Source of the DNA: Actinomycetes bacterium | GTDB taxonomy: Bacteria; Actinomycetota; Coriobacteriia; Coriobacteriales; JAEZXW01 | Length of the DNA: 20,442 bases | NCBI GenBank assembly: GCA_023419515.1 | Contig: JAEZXW010000100.1 | Span: forward strand, 1-20,442 | Reading direction: 5' to 3' | Shown here: positions 1 through 7,712 of the stretch, one piece after another | Numbering within the stretch: the stretch's first letter is position 1 | Layout: each line of letters opens with the position of its first letter | Program-made: the position numbers and the translations under genes | Notes under the pieces: generated by a model | The model's input: only the letters and a program-made list of their open reading frames with translations | Told to the model about the DNA's origin: nothing | Database searches by the model: none

Positions 1-618
1 CTCGTATGCCTCATCATGGGCATCGCGAATATGCAAGTCGACGGGGAGCCCGTATTCCTTAGCAAGGGTTAGCTGCTCAATAAACGCCGTACGCTGCATC
101 TCGCGCGGAGCAAAGTCATAATAGTAATCAAGGCCGATCTCTCCGAGAGCACCCGTGCGTTCATCTTCAAGAAAAGCAATCAGGCGCTCGCGAGACTCCT
201 TATTCCACTGGCTCGCATGATGAGGGTGAACCCCTGCAATAACGCGAATATGCTCAGGCAAAAGCTCGCGCGCATCCTTGCCAGCAAACGCAGCGGGCAC
301 CCGCCTTCCCTTACCAAGCTCTACCTCGATCAGGGCTGCCGCCTCATCTTGTGCAGCACACAAGCGCTCAAAAAACTCGGCCGCATCTTTATCTTCATCA
401 GAAGGATCGGCTACCGGACAAACAAACGCCACACCTGCAAAGTAGGCACGCATTAGAGTAATTGCTGGAGTGAGCGGCTCCTCAACCGAAAATAAATGCG
501 TGTGCGTATCGGCGAGCAAGACACCGAGATCCTGTGCCTGAAACACCTTGTTTTTTGGGGTGTAAAACTCAAGATCAAGCATAGCCACGTCCGTTGAATC
601 AGAGATCGTCGATATCAT
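1..618 (-). CDS. TatD family metal-dependent hydrolase, 3' part cut by window edge
   Basis: This is the first 206 residues of a TatD-family hydrolase; the C-terminus lies beyond the left edge. The TatD family comprises metal-dependent nucleases/hydrolases with a TIM-barrel fold, presumed cytoplasmic. Visible family motifs are the HxH metal site in DTHTHL (H39, H41), GVHPHHA (129-135), GEIGLDYYYD (159-168, with metal-ligand E160) and the LHIRDAHDE segment (H196, H201). Residues 65-125 are longer than in compact TatD proteins. The ATG at 618 begins 2 nt after the metG stop codon, so translation is probably coupled to metG; no clear Shine-Dalgarno is seen. An in-frame ATG at 582 is an alternative start and would remove 12 non-conserved residues. 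The order metG then tatD is common in bacteria. Family assignment is firm; the actual substrate is not shown by sequence. Confidence 0.93.
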   Translation of the reverse strand, partial: MISTISDSTDVAMLDLEFYTPKNKVFQAQDLGVLLADTHTHLFSVEEPLTPAITLMRAYFAGVAFVCPVADPSDEDKDAAEFFERLCAAQDEAAALIEVELGKGRRVPAAFAGKDARELLPEHIRVIAGVHPHHASQWNKESRERLIAFLEDERTGALGEIGLDYYYDFAPREMQRTAFIEQLTLAKEYGLPVDLHIRDAHDEAYE

Positions 619-620
619 AG

Positions 621-2231
621 CTAGAGCGCCTTGGCATCAAGTCGAGGGAAAAGCGGATCCCCGATAACGACGGGTGTGCCTGGAGCCACCTGCCCCCATG
701 CACAAAGCTCGCGCAAGTCATCAGCAGCGGCTTCTTCCTCAGTCAGCGAGCAATCGGTCGAGGTAGCAAGCTCAACGCCAATGCGAGCTAATGCCTCAGC
801 GCTTGTCTTGGGCATGAATGGCTCATAGAGATGGGCGATGACTTTGATTGCCTCAATCAATGTGCGAAGCACCTCGCACAGCTCATCAAAGCGCTCGGGA
901 TCCTTGGCAAGCCCCCATGGCGCCTTTTGATCGACGTACAGGTTTGCCGCATCAACGAGGGTCGCCACTGCCTCTTTGGCGCGCGGATAATCGAGGCTTT
1001 GCATCGCATCGATGTAAGGGTCGATCACATCACGAGCAACAGCAGCAAGCTCTGATGCAGCGAGATCACCCTTGACCTCGGGCACCTTGCCCTCGCAATA
1101 CTTGGTCACCATGTTGAGGGTGCGCGAGATCAAGTTGCCCCATGAGTTAGCGAGATCGGCGTTGTATACCTGCGCCATACGCTCAATGCTGATTGAGCCA
1201 TCGGCGCCAGGATTAACGTCGGTCATGAAGTAGTAGCGATAGGCATCCACGCCAAAGATGTCAATGAGCTCGTATGGTGACATCGCATTACCGCGTGATT
1301 TGCTCATCTTCTCGCCCTTGACCAGCAAAAAGCCGTGAACAAAGATATGTTTGGGCAGATCGAGTCCAGCAGCCATTAAAAGCGCTGGCCAAATTGCTGC
1401 GTGAAAACGAATGATGTCCTTACCAACAAGGTGATACTGAGCAGGCCAGAACTGAAGATCGCCATCGCTTTCTTTGAGCGCACTTTGGGCAGCCGTCCAA
1501 TAATTGATAAGCGCGTCGACCCACACATATGCCACGTGATCAGGGGCAAAGGGTAACGGAATACCCCAGTCAAAAGCGGTACGAGAAATTGAAAGATCTT
1601 TCAAACCGCTTCTCACGAAGCTCTCAATCTCATTGCGCCTGATCTGCGGCTGGATAAAATCAGGATGCGCCTCATAATAATCAAGCAGCTTTTGCTCAAA
1701 GGCTGAGAGCTTAAAGAACCACGAGGTCTCTTTAATGCGCTGCAGCGGTCTGCCGCAATCAGGGCAGTTGTGCGCGTTTTCATCGCCCTGCTCTTCGTTA
1801 TAATGGCGAACCTGCGTCTCGGTAAAGTAGGTCTCATCGGGGACGCAATACCAACCATCGTACTCGCCCTCATAGAGATAACCATCGGCTTTAAGCTTTT
1901 CAAAAAGCTCCTGTACGCAAGCAATATGGCGAGGTTGGGTCGTACGAATGAAATCATCATGCGAGATGTTGAGCTTATTCCAGAGCTCGTGATAATGACC
2001 TTCCATCGAATCACACCAGTCCTGCGGTGTCATATCGTGTGCCGCGGCAGACTGGGCTACCTTCTCACCATGCTCATCGAGACCCGTTAAAAACAGGACA
2101 CGCTTGCCCATGCGACGCTCAAAGCGGGCGCGCACATCGGCAAGAAGCGTCGTGTATGCCGTCCCGAGATGCGGAGCAGCATTGACGTAATAAATGGGAG
2201 TGGTGATGTAAAAGGTCTCTTGAGACTGCAT
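621..2231 (-). CDS. metG: Methionyl-tRNA synthetase (MetRS)
   Basis: The enzyme attaches methionine to tRNA-Met, including the initiator tRNA encoded at 7445, using ATP in the cytoplasm. It is a class I synthetase of 536 residues. The HIGH-type signature is HLGT at 21-24 and the KMSKS loop is at 308-312 (GEKMSKSRGN). The connective-peptide knuckle retains only CPDC (C156, C159); the other knuckle position reads VPDE (130-133) instead of a Cys pair, so zinc binding is probably weak or absent, as in some Gram-positive MetRS. The alpha-helical anticodon-binding domain follows from about residue 370. The protein ends near residue 536 without the C-terminal EMAP-II-like tRNA-binding domain of longer MetRS. 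The start ATG is preceded by GGAAGG about 9 nt away. It lies 68 nt after rsmI and 2 nt before the tatD-like gene. Confidence 0.97.
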   Translation of the reverse strand: MQSQETFYITTPIYYVNAAPHLGTAYTTLLADVRARFERRMGKRVLFLTGLDEHGEKVAQSAAAHDMTPQDWCDSMEGHYHELWNKLNISHDDFIRTTQPRHIACVQELFEKLKADGYLYEGEYDGWYCVPDETYFTETQVRHYNEEQGDENAHNCPDCGRPLQRIKETSWFFKLSAFEQKLLDYYEAHPDFIQPQIRRNEIESFVRSGLKDLSISRTAFDWGIPLPFAPDHVAYVWVDALINYWTAAQSALKESDGDLQFWPAQYHLVGKDIIRFHAAIWPALLMAAGLDLPKHIFVHGFLLVKGEKMSKSRGNAMSPYELIDIFGVDAYRYYFMTDVNPGADGSISIERMAQVYNADLANSWGNLISRTLNMVTKYCEGKVPEVKGDLAASELAAVARDVIDPYIDAMQSLDYPRAKEAVATLVDAANLYVDQKAPWGLAKDPERFDELCEVLRTLIEAIKVIAHLYEPFMPKTSAEALARIGVELATSTDCSLTEEEAAADDLRELCAWGQVAPGTPVVIGDPLFPRLDAKAL

Positions 2232-2299
2232 GAAATAAAGCCTTCCACCTGCAGAAATTCACAGCATATCAATGTCCGTGTTGGTCATTTTGTCATTGG

Positions 2300-3256
2300 T
2301 CATAAGTCTAGCGCATCAGCGCGTGCAAGCACTAAATCATACGCCTGCGACTTTGTAATTGAAAATCGCTGTGCCACCTCTTTTGAGATCGCTGACTTTT
2401 TTTCTTGGCGAATCAGCGCTTGGTCGATAAAAGCGCCGAGGTTTTCGGTTACTCCCGCGTGCACAGCAGACCCCGCGATCTCACTGAGCACCTCGGGCAC
2501 AAGCTCAATGACAACCACACATTCGCCCTTAATGACTTGTGCCTCCTGACGATCACGCAGAGCGACTGCAAGATTACTCGCTCTCTCACGCGTCACCTCT
2601 TGGTAGCGCTTCGTGAGCTCTCTGCAAAGCGCCACGCGGGCAGATGGCATGAGTTGCGCGATAACACCCATAAGATCAACCACCCGATGAGGCGACTCAT
2701 ACGCAACGATCACGCCGGTATCGATACACGTAGCAAGCAGTTTTTCTTTACATGCCTCTCGCTTACGGGGCAAAAACCCCACAAACATAATGTTGTCGCT
2801 TGCAAATCCACTGAGTGCTACTGCCGATGACACCGCGGTTGGCCCGGGCACCACATCAACATCAAACCCTGCTTGATGAAACGCATCAACCAAGCGTGAA
2901 CCAGGATCGCTGATACACGGCATGCCGGCATCGGTACAGAGCACAAACATCTCACCCGCACGAGCGCGCTCCACAAGAGCCGTGACCTCGCGCTCATCAG
3001 CTGAAACATGCTCATCAAAACGCTCAATCCTAAGATCCCGATCCTGTAGCACACTAGCCTGCAGATCATCAGCCAACAGCGGAGCAAGGCGCTGTGCAAC
3101 GAGCTGCATAAGATGCCGCGTAACCCTCGTATCTTCCGCCAAAATCACCGACGCGCCAAACAAGGTTTGCACCGCTCGCACCGATAAATCATTGAGATTA
3201 CCCAAAGGAGTGCCAACCAGCGTGAGCGCGGGGCTTTTATCCTGCCTACTCATCAT
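2300..3256 (-). CDS. rsmI: 16S rRNA (cytidine-1402-2'-O)-methyltransferase RsmI
   Basis: RsmI transfers a methyl group from S-adenosylmethionine to the 2'-O of C1402 in 16S rRNA, near the decoding site. All family landmarks are visible: GTPLGN (15-20), AEDTR (40-44), TDAGMPCISDPGS (108-120), PGPTAV (137-142), YESPHR (186-191) and LCRELTK (210-216). A helical C-terminal domain ends with a DNA-binding-like segment at about 285-312. At 318 residues it is somewhat longer than the usual 270-290; the surplus is mostly a loop at 50-82. Its 5' end overlaps the 3' end of the glycoside hydrolase gene by 11 nt, indicating one transcript. Two adjacent ATGs are possible (3256 and 3253); the AAGGA just upstream is better spaced for the second. 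The stop overlaps an ATG in an ATGA arrangement. Confidence 0.96.
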   Translation of the reverse strand: MMSRQDKSPALTLVGTPLGNLNDLSVRAVQTLFGASVILAEDTRVTRHLMQLVAQRLAPLLADDLQASVLQDRDLRIERFDEHVSADEREVTALVERARAGEMFVLCTDAGMPCISDPGSRLVDAFHQAGFDVDVVPGPTAVSSAVALSGFASDNIMFVGFLPRKREACKEKLLATCIDTGVIVAYESPHRVVDLMGVIAQLMPSARVALCRELTKRYQEVTRERASNLAVALRDRQEAQVIKGECVVVIELVPEVLSEIAGSAVHAGVTENLGAFIDQALIRQEKKSAISKEVAQRFSITKSQAYDLVLARADALDL

Positions 3257-4334
3257 TTGTCCTTCGCGGCATAATCATATCGCGCTCAAGAAACGCAAGC
3301 GTCTTACGGGCATCCCAGCCCTGCAGGCCTTGCTCGGTTTTGTACGTCCAAAAAAACCAAGCATCTGCCTGTGAAAACGCCTTGATCTGACCGCCGACAT
3401 AGAGACGTTCAAAAGCTCGGCGAGCCTCGGGCAAAAGCGCTGTTTCAGCAATCGCCAAACCACCACTCCACTCACCCACCATCACACGCTTATTGCCACG
3501 GCGTGCCTTTTTAATGGCCGCCTCATCTCGATCAAGGGCTCGTTCCATCGTTCTGCCCTGATGAATGGTTTCTGCCTCTTTGCCGTAACAGTGATAGCGA
3601 TGGAGATCCATCCAAACGTTTTGATAATCACTGGAAGACATGAATCCACCCCAAGCATCGGGGCGAAACGCATCGTGCAAAACGACAGCTATGTTTTCAT
3701 CACAGTGATTGCGCACCATGCGATATCCCGATCGATAAAAATTGCGCAGCAAGTGAGCGGGGATTCCCTCGATCAGGCTCAAGCCTTCTCGGTGTTTTAA
3801 AATCGGCTCATTTAAAAGCTCAATACCAAAAAGTGCTGGATGGTCTTTGTAGCGCTGAGCAATCTGATTAATCACGTTGAGTGACATCACGCGATTGTCA
3901 TCGTGCTCATGCCAGGTAATAGCTCCAATTGCGCCCGAGTGATCCTTGCCGTTTTGGCTGCCTGATGCGGTGTGAACATCGATCAACACGCGCAGGCCAT
4001 AGGCATCTGACCAACTCATCGCCCTATCGAGATAATCGATGCATCCAATGCAGCGATCATGATGACCAACATCGCCAAAGAGATACCACGGCACCGGAAT
4101 ACGTACGGCATTAAATCCACGGCTTGCAATCCAGCGAAAATCAGCACCCGAGATAAAGGTCTCGCGATGCTTGGTCAAAAGCTCGCGCAGCATCTCGCCC
4201 TGCAAGACACTCGTCAGCGAAACCTCATCTTGCGCGCCAAACGGATCAAAGAGCACCGGCGTAATCCAGCGCTCCAGCACCAGCCAGCCGCCAAGGTTTA
4301 AGCCTCGTAATGGAGTTGAATTATTGCTACTCAC
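3246..4334 (-). CDS. GH5-type glycoside hydrolase (exo-beta-1,3-glucanase-like)
   Basis: This is a 362-residue TIM-barrel glycoside hydrolase of clan A, family 5 style, resembling exo-beta-1,3-glucanases/cellulases. Motifs seen are RGLNLGGWLVLERW near the N-terminus, GFNAVRIPVPW (about residues 73-83), IDVHTASGSQNG (118-129), the acid/base motif LNEP (catalytic Glu 176) and the nucleophile motif GEWSG (Glu 288), then DAWFFWTYKTE. There is no signal peptide, so it probably acts in the cytoplasm on imported or endogenous oligosaccharides or glycosides; the substrate is not known. The start chosen is the GTG at 4334, six nt after AGGAG; an upstream in-frame GTG (4355) would place that Shine-Dalgarno inside the gene. 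A TATACT -10-like box lies at 4392-4397 with no good -35. It heads the operon with rsmI, metG and tatD, an unusual position for a sugar hydrolase. Confidence 0.88.
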   Translation of the reverse strand: MSSNNSTPLRGLNLGGWLVLERWITPVLFDPFGAQDEVSLTSVLQGEMLRELLTKHRETFISGADFRWIASRGFNAVRIPVPWYLFGDVGHHDRCIGCIDYLDRAMSWSDAYGLRVLIDVHTASGSQNGKDHSGAIGAITWHEHDDNRVMSLNVINQIAQRYKDHPALFGIELLNEPILKHREGLSLIEGIPAHLLRNFYRSGYRMVRNHCDENIAVVLHDAFRPDAWGGFMSSSDYQNVWMDLHRYHCYGKEAETIHQGRTMERALDRDEAAIKKARRGNKRVMVGEWSGGLAIAETALLPEARRAFERLYVGGQIKAFSQADAWFFWTYKTEQGLQGWDARKTLAFLERDMIMPRRTNDE

Positions 4335-4448
4335 GCGCCGCTCCTCTTGCCGCACTCAGCCAAACTCAAGCCATTTCAATCGATGTCTCTGAGTATACCG
4401 AGAAGACCGGACAAATAAATTGAGACCCCTATGTACTGGGATGATTGC

Positions 4449-4471
4449 GCGCGATCTTTGCGAGATTGCGC
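4449..4471 (-). terminator. Possible weak transcription-end hairpin after ackA
   Basis: Nine-base arms (4449-4457 and 4463-4471) pair around a 5-nt loop with one mismatch on the ackA transcript, starting 7 nt beyond the ackA stop codon. No U-rich tail follows, so this may be only a 3'-end stabilising hairpin. Confidence 0.3.
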
Positions 4472-4477
4472 ATGGTT

Positions 4478-5695
4478 TTACGCGATGAACGAAACAACGT
4501 CGCGGGCGATCATGAGCTCCTCATTGGCAGGGATCACGAGCACCTGCACGCGCGAATCTGGCGCGGCAATATTGCGAACCTCATCGGTGCGCTCAGCGTT
4601 GAGGGTCAAATCAAGCACAACGCCAAACGGCTCGAGCGCTTTACAGACGCGCTCCCTCAAGTAGCTAGAGTTTTGCCCGACACCCGCCGTAAAAGCGATG
4701 CAATCCATACCGCCCATCGCAAAGACTAACGCTCCGCTGTGACGTACGATCGAATACACATACATATCGAGCGCTGCCTGACAATCAGCATTGCCCTGCT
4801 CAGCCTGCTCCTGAACAGCACGAAAATCGTTTGAGACACCCGAGACACCCAAAAGGCCAGCGTAGCGGTTCATCACGCGATCCATCTCGTTGGGGGTAAC
4901 CGCCGAGTTCTCAAGCGCATAGGTAACACACGCAGGATCGATGTCACCGCAGCGAGTTCCCATCATAATACCTGCAAGCGGGGTGAATCCCATCGTCGTC
5001 TCAATGGACTTACCATCTTGGATCGCGCAGAGTGATGCACCGTTGCCAATATGCATGCTCAAGAGATTATGCGGCAGCTTGCCAAAGTACTTCTCAGCAG
5101 CGAGCGCAACATATCGGTGAGACGTACCGTGAAAACCAAACTTACGCATGCCAAACTGCTCGGCGAAATCCTTAGGCAAGGCATAGCGGTGAGCGTACGG
5201 CGGAATCGTTGCATGAAACGCCGTGTCAAAAACGGCAACATGAGTCACATCGGGCAAAAGCTTGCGTGCAAACTCCATGACATCGATAGCGGCATAGTTA
5301 TGCAGCGGCGCCATCGGGGCAGCAAGCCTGATCTTTTTGACCACCTCATCATCAACGAGCACGCTTTCTGAGAAAAACGTCCCACCGTGAACAACGCGAT
5401 GACCAACGCCTTCTACCTCGATCTCTTCGGCATGAATGAGGTTGAGCACGTACTGGATTGCTACGCCGTGATCATCGATGACCGGCGGGTTTGCTGCAAG
5501 CTCAGCCGCCAAATCGCGCGCCTTTTGAGCTGCATCTGCGCCACCATCGGCCACCAGTCGCTTGTGCGTGATGGGAGCTGGCGTGTTTTCGCCAATTTTT
5601 TCTACCGCGCCTTGGGCAAGCGCGATCTTTTTGGCAGTGTCAATGAGCTGGTATTTGAGCGAGGAGCTTCCCGCATTTAAGACAAGAATATTCAT
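4478..5695 (-). CDS. ackA: Acetate kinase
   Basis: AckA converts acetyl phosphate and ADP to acetate and ATP, the substrate-level phosphorylation step of acetate fermentation. The 405-residue protein is full length for the family. Motifs are LNAGSSSLKY (6-15), GHRVVHGG (98-105, with R100 expected at the active site), FDTAFH (156-161, catalytic Asp 157), GFHGTSHRYV (187-196, His 189), GNGAS (217-221), TPLAGIMMGTRCGDIDP (238-254) and FTAGVGQNS near the C-terminus. The gene lies 26 nt downstream of an ACT-domain gene on the same strand and is probably co-transcribed with it. The usual partner pta (phosphotransacetylase) is not adjacent and is not in the window. The ATG is preceded by GGTGAT at short spacing. 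Confidence 0.97.
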   Translation of the reverse strand: MNILVLNAGSSSLKYQLIDTAKKIALAQGAVEKIGENTPAPITHKRLVADGGADAAQKARDLAAELAANPPVIDDHGVAIQYVLNLIHAEEIEVEGVGHRVVHGGTFFSESVLVDDEVVKKIRLAAPMAPLHNYAAIDVMEFARKLLPDVTHVAVFDTAFHATIPPYAHRYALPKDFAEQFGMRKFGFHGTSHRYVALAAEKYFGKLPHNLLSMHIGNGASLCAIQDGKSIETTMGFTPLAGIMMGTRCGDIDPACVTYALENSAVTPNEMDRVMNRYAGLLGVSGVSNDFRAVQEQAEQGNADCQAALDMYVYSIVRHSGALVFAMGGMDCIAFTAGVGQNSSYLRERVCKALEPFGVVLDLTLNAERTDEVRNIAAPDSRVQVLVIPANEELMIARDVVSFIA

Positions 5696-5721
5696 AGCAT
5701 CACCAATGGAAATAGTCGTGG

Positions 5722-6024
5722 TTACACGTCAAGGCGGTGCATAAACCGAAACACGCTTTCACGCTGGAGCGTTGCCTGCACGCCAAGTTTTGCAGCGGCT
5801 TCATTGAGCCTTTCTTGGAGCGTGTCAAAGTCGGTACAGTCTTCGTTAAGCTCAACGATCATCGTCATCGAAAAGATCTGCGACAAAATCGTCTGGCGGA
5901 TGTCGATAATGTTTGCCTGCGCTTCAGAAAGCACGGCAGAAATTGCAGCTACGATCCCACATCGATCTTCACCCAAGACGGTGACAATCGCATGACTGTG
6001 ATCTGGCGTTGAGTTCGTCAGCAT
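5722..6024 (-). CDS. UPF0237 family ACT-domain protein
   Basis: This is a 100-residue single ACT-domain protein of the UPF0237 type. The beta-strand AIVTVLGEDRCGIVAAISAVL (about 12-32) contains the ligand-binding glycine; NIIDIRQTILSQIFSMTMIVEL follows, and the protein ends with the family-like ESVFRFMHRLDV. ACT domains usually bind small molecules, often amino acids, and control enzymes or transcription; the ligand here is unknown. UPF0237 genes are often followed by the UPF0210/DUF711 gene, but here the next gene is ackA, 26 nt away. AAAGGA stands 9 nt upstream of the ATG. The gene is divergent from the alcohol dehydrogenase across a 125-nt spacer. Confidence 0.9.
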   Translation of the reverse strand: MLTNSTPDHSHAIVTVLGEDRCGIVAAISAVLSEAQANIIDIRQTILSQIFSMTMIVELNEDCTDFDTLQERLNEAAAKLGVQATLQRESVFRFMHRLDV

Positions 6025-6101
6025 CGGCTGGGGTCCTTTCTGCGGGGCACGCCAAGCATATCGTCATTGCAGAGCGCTACAATAAAGGAGCTTTGAGCGC
6101 A

Positions 6102-6119
6102 TACGCTTTATAAAGCGTA
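6102..6119. promoter_or_regulatory. Perfect 18-bp palindrome, candidate operator
   Basis: TACGCTTTATAAAGCGTA is an uninterrupted self-complementary 18-mer in the spacer between the divergent ACT-domain and alcohol dehydrogenase genes, 30 nt upstream of the latter's ATG. A TACAAT -10-like box on the plus strand (6078-6083, no good -35) would put the transcription start just before it, so a bound dimeric repressor would block the dehydrogenase. No regulator gene is adjacent. The palindrome is seen; the operator role is inferred. Confidence 0.5.
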
Positions 6120-6149
6120 GCAAGCATACCAATAATTAAGGGAGACGCT

Positions 6150-7325
6150 ATGCTTGAATTTCAGTTCCATGTTCCTACCCAATTTATCTTTGGAAAAGAC
6201 GTTCATAAACAACTGGGTTCGTGGGTTGTTGATCACGGTTATCGCCGCGCGATGATCATTTGTGGCAAGAGTTTTGCCGAGAAAAGCGGGCTTATGCAAG
6301 GCATCGTGAAAGACCTCGAGGCGCATGGCATCGAGCACGTGATGCTCAAAGGTGTTCGCCCCAACCCTGAGGTAACCATGGTTCGCCAGGGTATTGAGCT
6401 TATGCGTCAAGAAGGCTGCGATATTATCCTCGCGATTGGCGGCGGCAGCGTGATCGACAGCGCAAAAGCAATTGCGCTGGGTACGCATTATGAGGGCGAC
6501 GTGTGGGAGCTCTATGAGACCAAGAAGCCCGTGGCGTGGGAGGTTGTGCCAATTGCAACCATCCTCACCATTCCGGCGGCTGGATCTGAAGCATCGACTT
6601 CGAGCGTGCTCAACAACGACGAGCAAGGACGCAAGACGAGCTATTACAGCGAACTCATTAAGTCGCGCGTGGCATTCATGAACCCGGAGCTCACCTATAG
6701 CTTGCCTCCGTATCAGACGGCAGCAGGTGTTGTTGATATGTACTCGCATATCCTCGAGCGCTATTTTTCGGCAGGACCTGCCACTCTCGTAAGCGACAGC
6801 ATTGCGCTGGGGCTTTTGCGCACCCTTCGCACCGAAGGCCCGCGTGCGGTTGATGATCCTCAAAATTACGAGGTACGCGCAAATGTGATGTGGATCTCGA
6901 CCCTTGCCCACAACGATATTTGCGGACTTGGCCGCCCGGGTGATTGGGCTTCTCATGCACTGGAACACGAGCTTTCGGCGTTTAACCCTAATATCACGCA
7001 CGGCGCTGGTCTGGCAGTTATCTTCCCTGCTTGGATGCGCTATGTTTATCGTAGTGCGCCTGAGCGTTTTGCAACGTATGGCCGAGAGGTCTTTGGGCTT
7101 GCAACCACGGGTGATCCGCTCGATGATGCGCGCGCTGCTATTGATGCAACTCAGCAGTTCTTCTTGTCGCTGGGCATGCCAGCTCGCCTGAGCGCATTCA
7201 ACATTACGGAGAACGATATCGAGTCGTTTATCCCAACCCTACGTGCAAACAAGGGTGAGACGTTTGGCACCTTAATGCCACTGAGCCTAGATGACGCACG
7301 ACTAATTTATCGCCTGGCGCTGTAG
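6150..7325 (+). CDS. Iron-containing alcohol dehydrogenase (butanol dehydrogenase/YqhD-like)
   Basis: This is a group III (iron-type) NAD(P)H-dependent alcohol dehydrogenase of 391 residues, closest in style to the clostridial butanol dehydrogenase/YqhD branch, which reduces aldehydes to alcohols in the cytoplasm. Visible are the N-terminal FIFGKD segment, the nucleotide-binding GGGSVIDSAKAIA (97-109), the IPAAGSEAS motif (141-149) and the metal ligands D196, H200, H269 and H284 in AAGVVDMYSH, DWASHALEHEL and NITHGAG. The ATG is chosen because GGGAG stands 5 nt upstream. The gene is single, divergent from the ACT-ackA pair, and has an 18-bp palindrome in its leader. Together with AckA it suggests mixed acid/alcohol fermentation or aldehyde detoxification; the true substrate cannot be told from sequence. 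Confidence 0.94.
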   Translation: MLEFQFHVPTQFIFGKDVHKQLGSWVVDHGYRRAMIICGKSFAEKSGLMQGIVKDLEAHGIEHVMLKGVRPNPEVTMVRQGIELMRQEGCDIILAIGGGSVIDSAKAIALGTHYEGDVWELYETKKPVAWEVVPIATILTIPAAGSEASTSSVLNNDEQGRKTSYYSELIKSRVAFMNPELTYSLPPYQTAAGVVDMYSHILERYFSAGPATLVSDSIALGLLRTLRTEGPRAVDDPQNYEVRANVMWISTLAHNDICGLGRPGDWASHALEHELSAFNPNITHGAGLAVIFPAWMRYVYRSAPERFATYGREVFGLATTGDPLDDARAAIDATQQFFLSLGMPARLSAFNITENDIESFIPTLRANKGETFGTLMPLSLDDARLIYRLAL

Positions 7326-7401
7326 TGCGAGCGCTGCGAGGCGGGCGGATCCGAGCGATGCGCCTGATGCGTGTGATGCATGGAGAACCTATGCAGCAGG
7401 C

Positions 7402-7430
7402 TTGCGCTAACGTGAAAGTCGGAGTATAGT
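7402..7430 (+). promoter_or_regulatory. Promoter of the initiator tRNA gene
   Basis: A TTGCGC -35 (7402-7407) and a TATAGT -10 (7425-7430) are separated by exactly 17 nt, with the tRNA beginning 15 nt after the -10. This is the best-matched promoter in the window apart from that at 17320. Confidence 0.75.
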
Positions 7431-7444
7431 CTGTTGTTACGCAT

Positions 7445-7521
<77 letters not shown>

Positions 7522-7533
7522 ACTTATCAATCA

Positions 7534-7563
7534 AAAGCCGAGGCCTGAGGGTCTCGGCTTTTT
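7534..7563 (+). terminator. Rho-independent terminator of the tRNA gene
   Basis: A 9-bp stem AAAGCCGAG/CTCGGCTTT (7534-7542 with 7553-7561), extendable by GCC/GGT inside it, has a 4-nt loop and ends in a run of five T. It begins 13 nt after the tRNA CCA end. Confidence 0.92.
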
Positions 7564-7673
7564 CTTGCCCAAAGCAAAACTCATGACAACACTGCGGTCA
7601 GCTCATACAACAACCCTAGCTTGATGCCTATCTCACTATCACAGTGTTTTATCGTGCAGAGCAGTACGAAAGT

Positions 7674-7697
7674 CTCAAGCATACATCCGTGCTTGAG
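7674..7697 (-). terminator. Possible terminator hairpin of the EamA-uppP-membrane protein operon
   Basis: A perfect 8-bp inverted repeat CTCAAGCA/TGCTTGAG with an 8-nt loop lies 15 nt past the stop codon of the minus-strand membrane protein gene. The following bases ACTTTCG give only a poor U tract. Confidence 0.4.
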
Positions 7698-7712
7698 TGC
7701 AGACCCCCTCGG

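Noticed and set aside
6108..7001. 297-residue minus-strand frame opposite the alcohol dehydrogenase
   Set aside because: Lies fully antisense to a well-supported gene, has no family motif, and reflects codon bias of the true strand.
7357..7383. Three GATGC units with 9-nt period before the tRNA promoter
   Set aside because: Only five bases of each unit are constant; too short and imperfect to call a repeat array or CRISPR.
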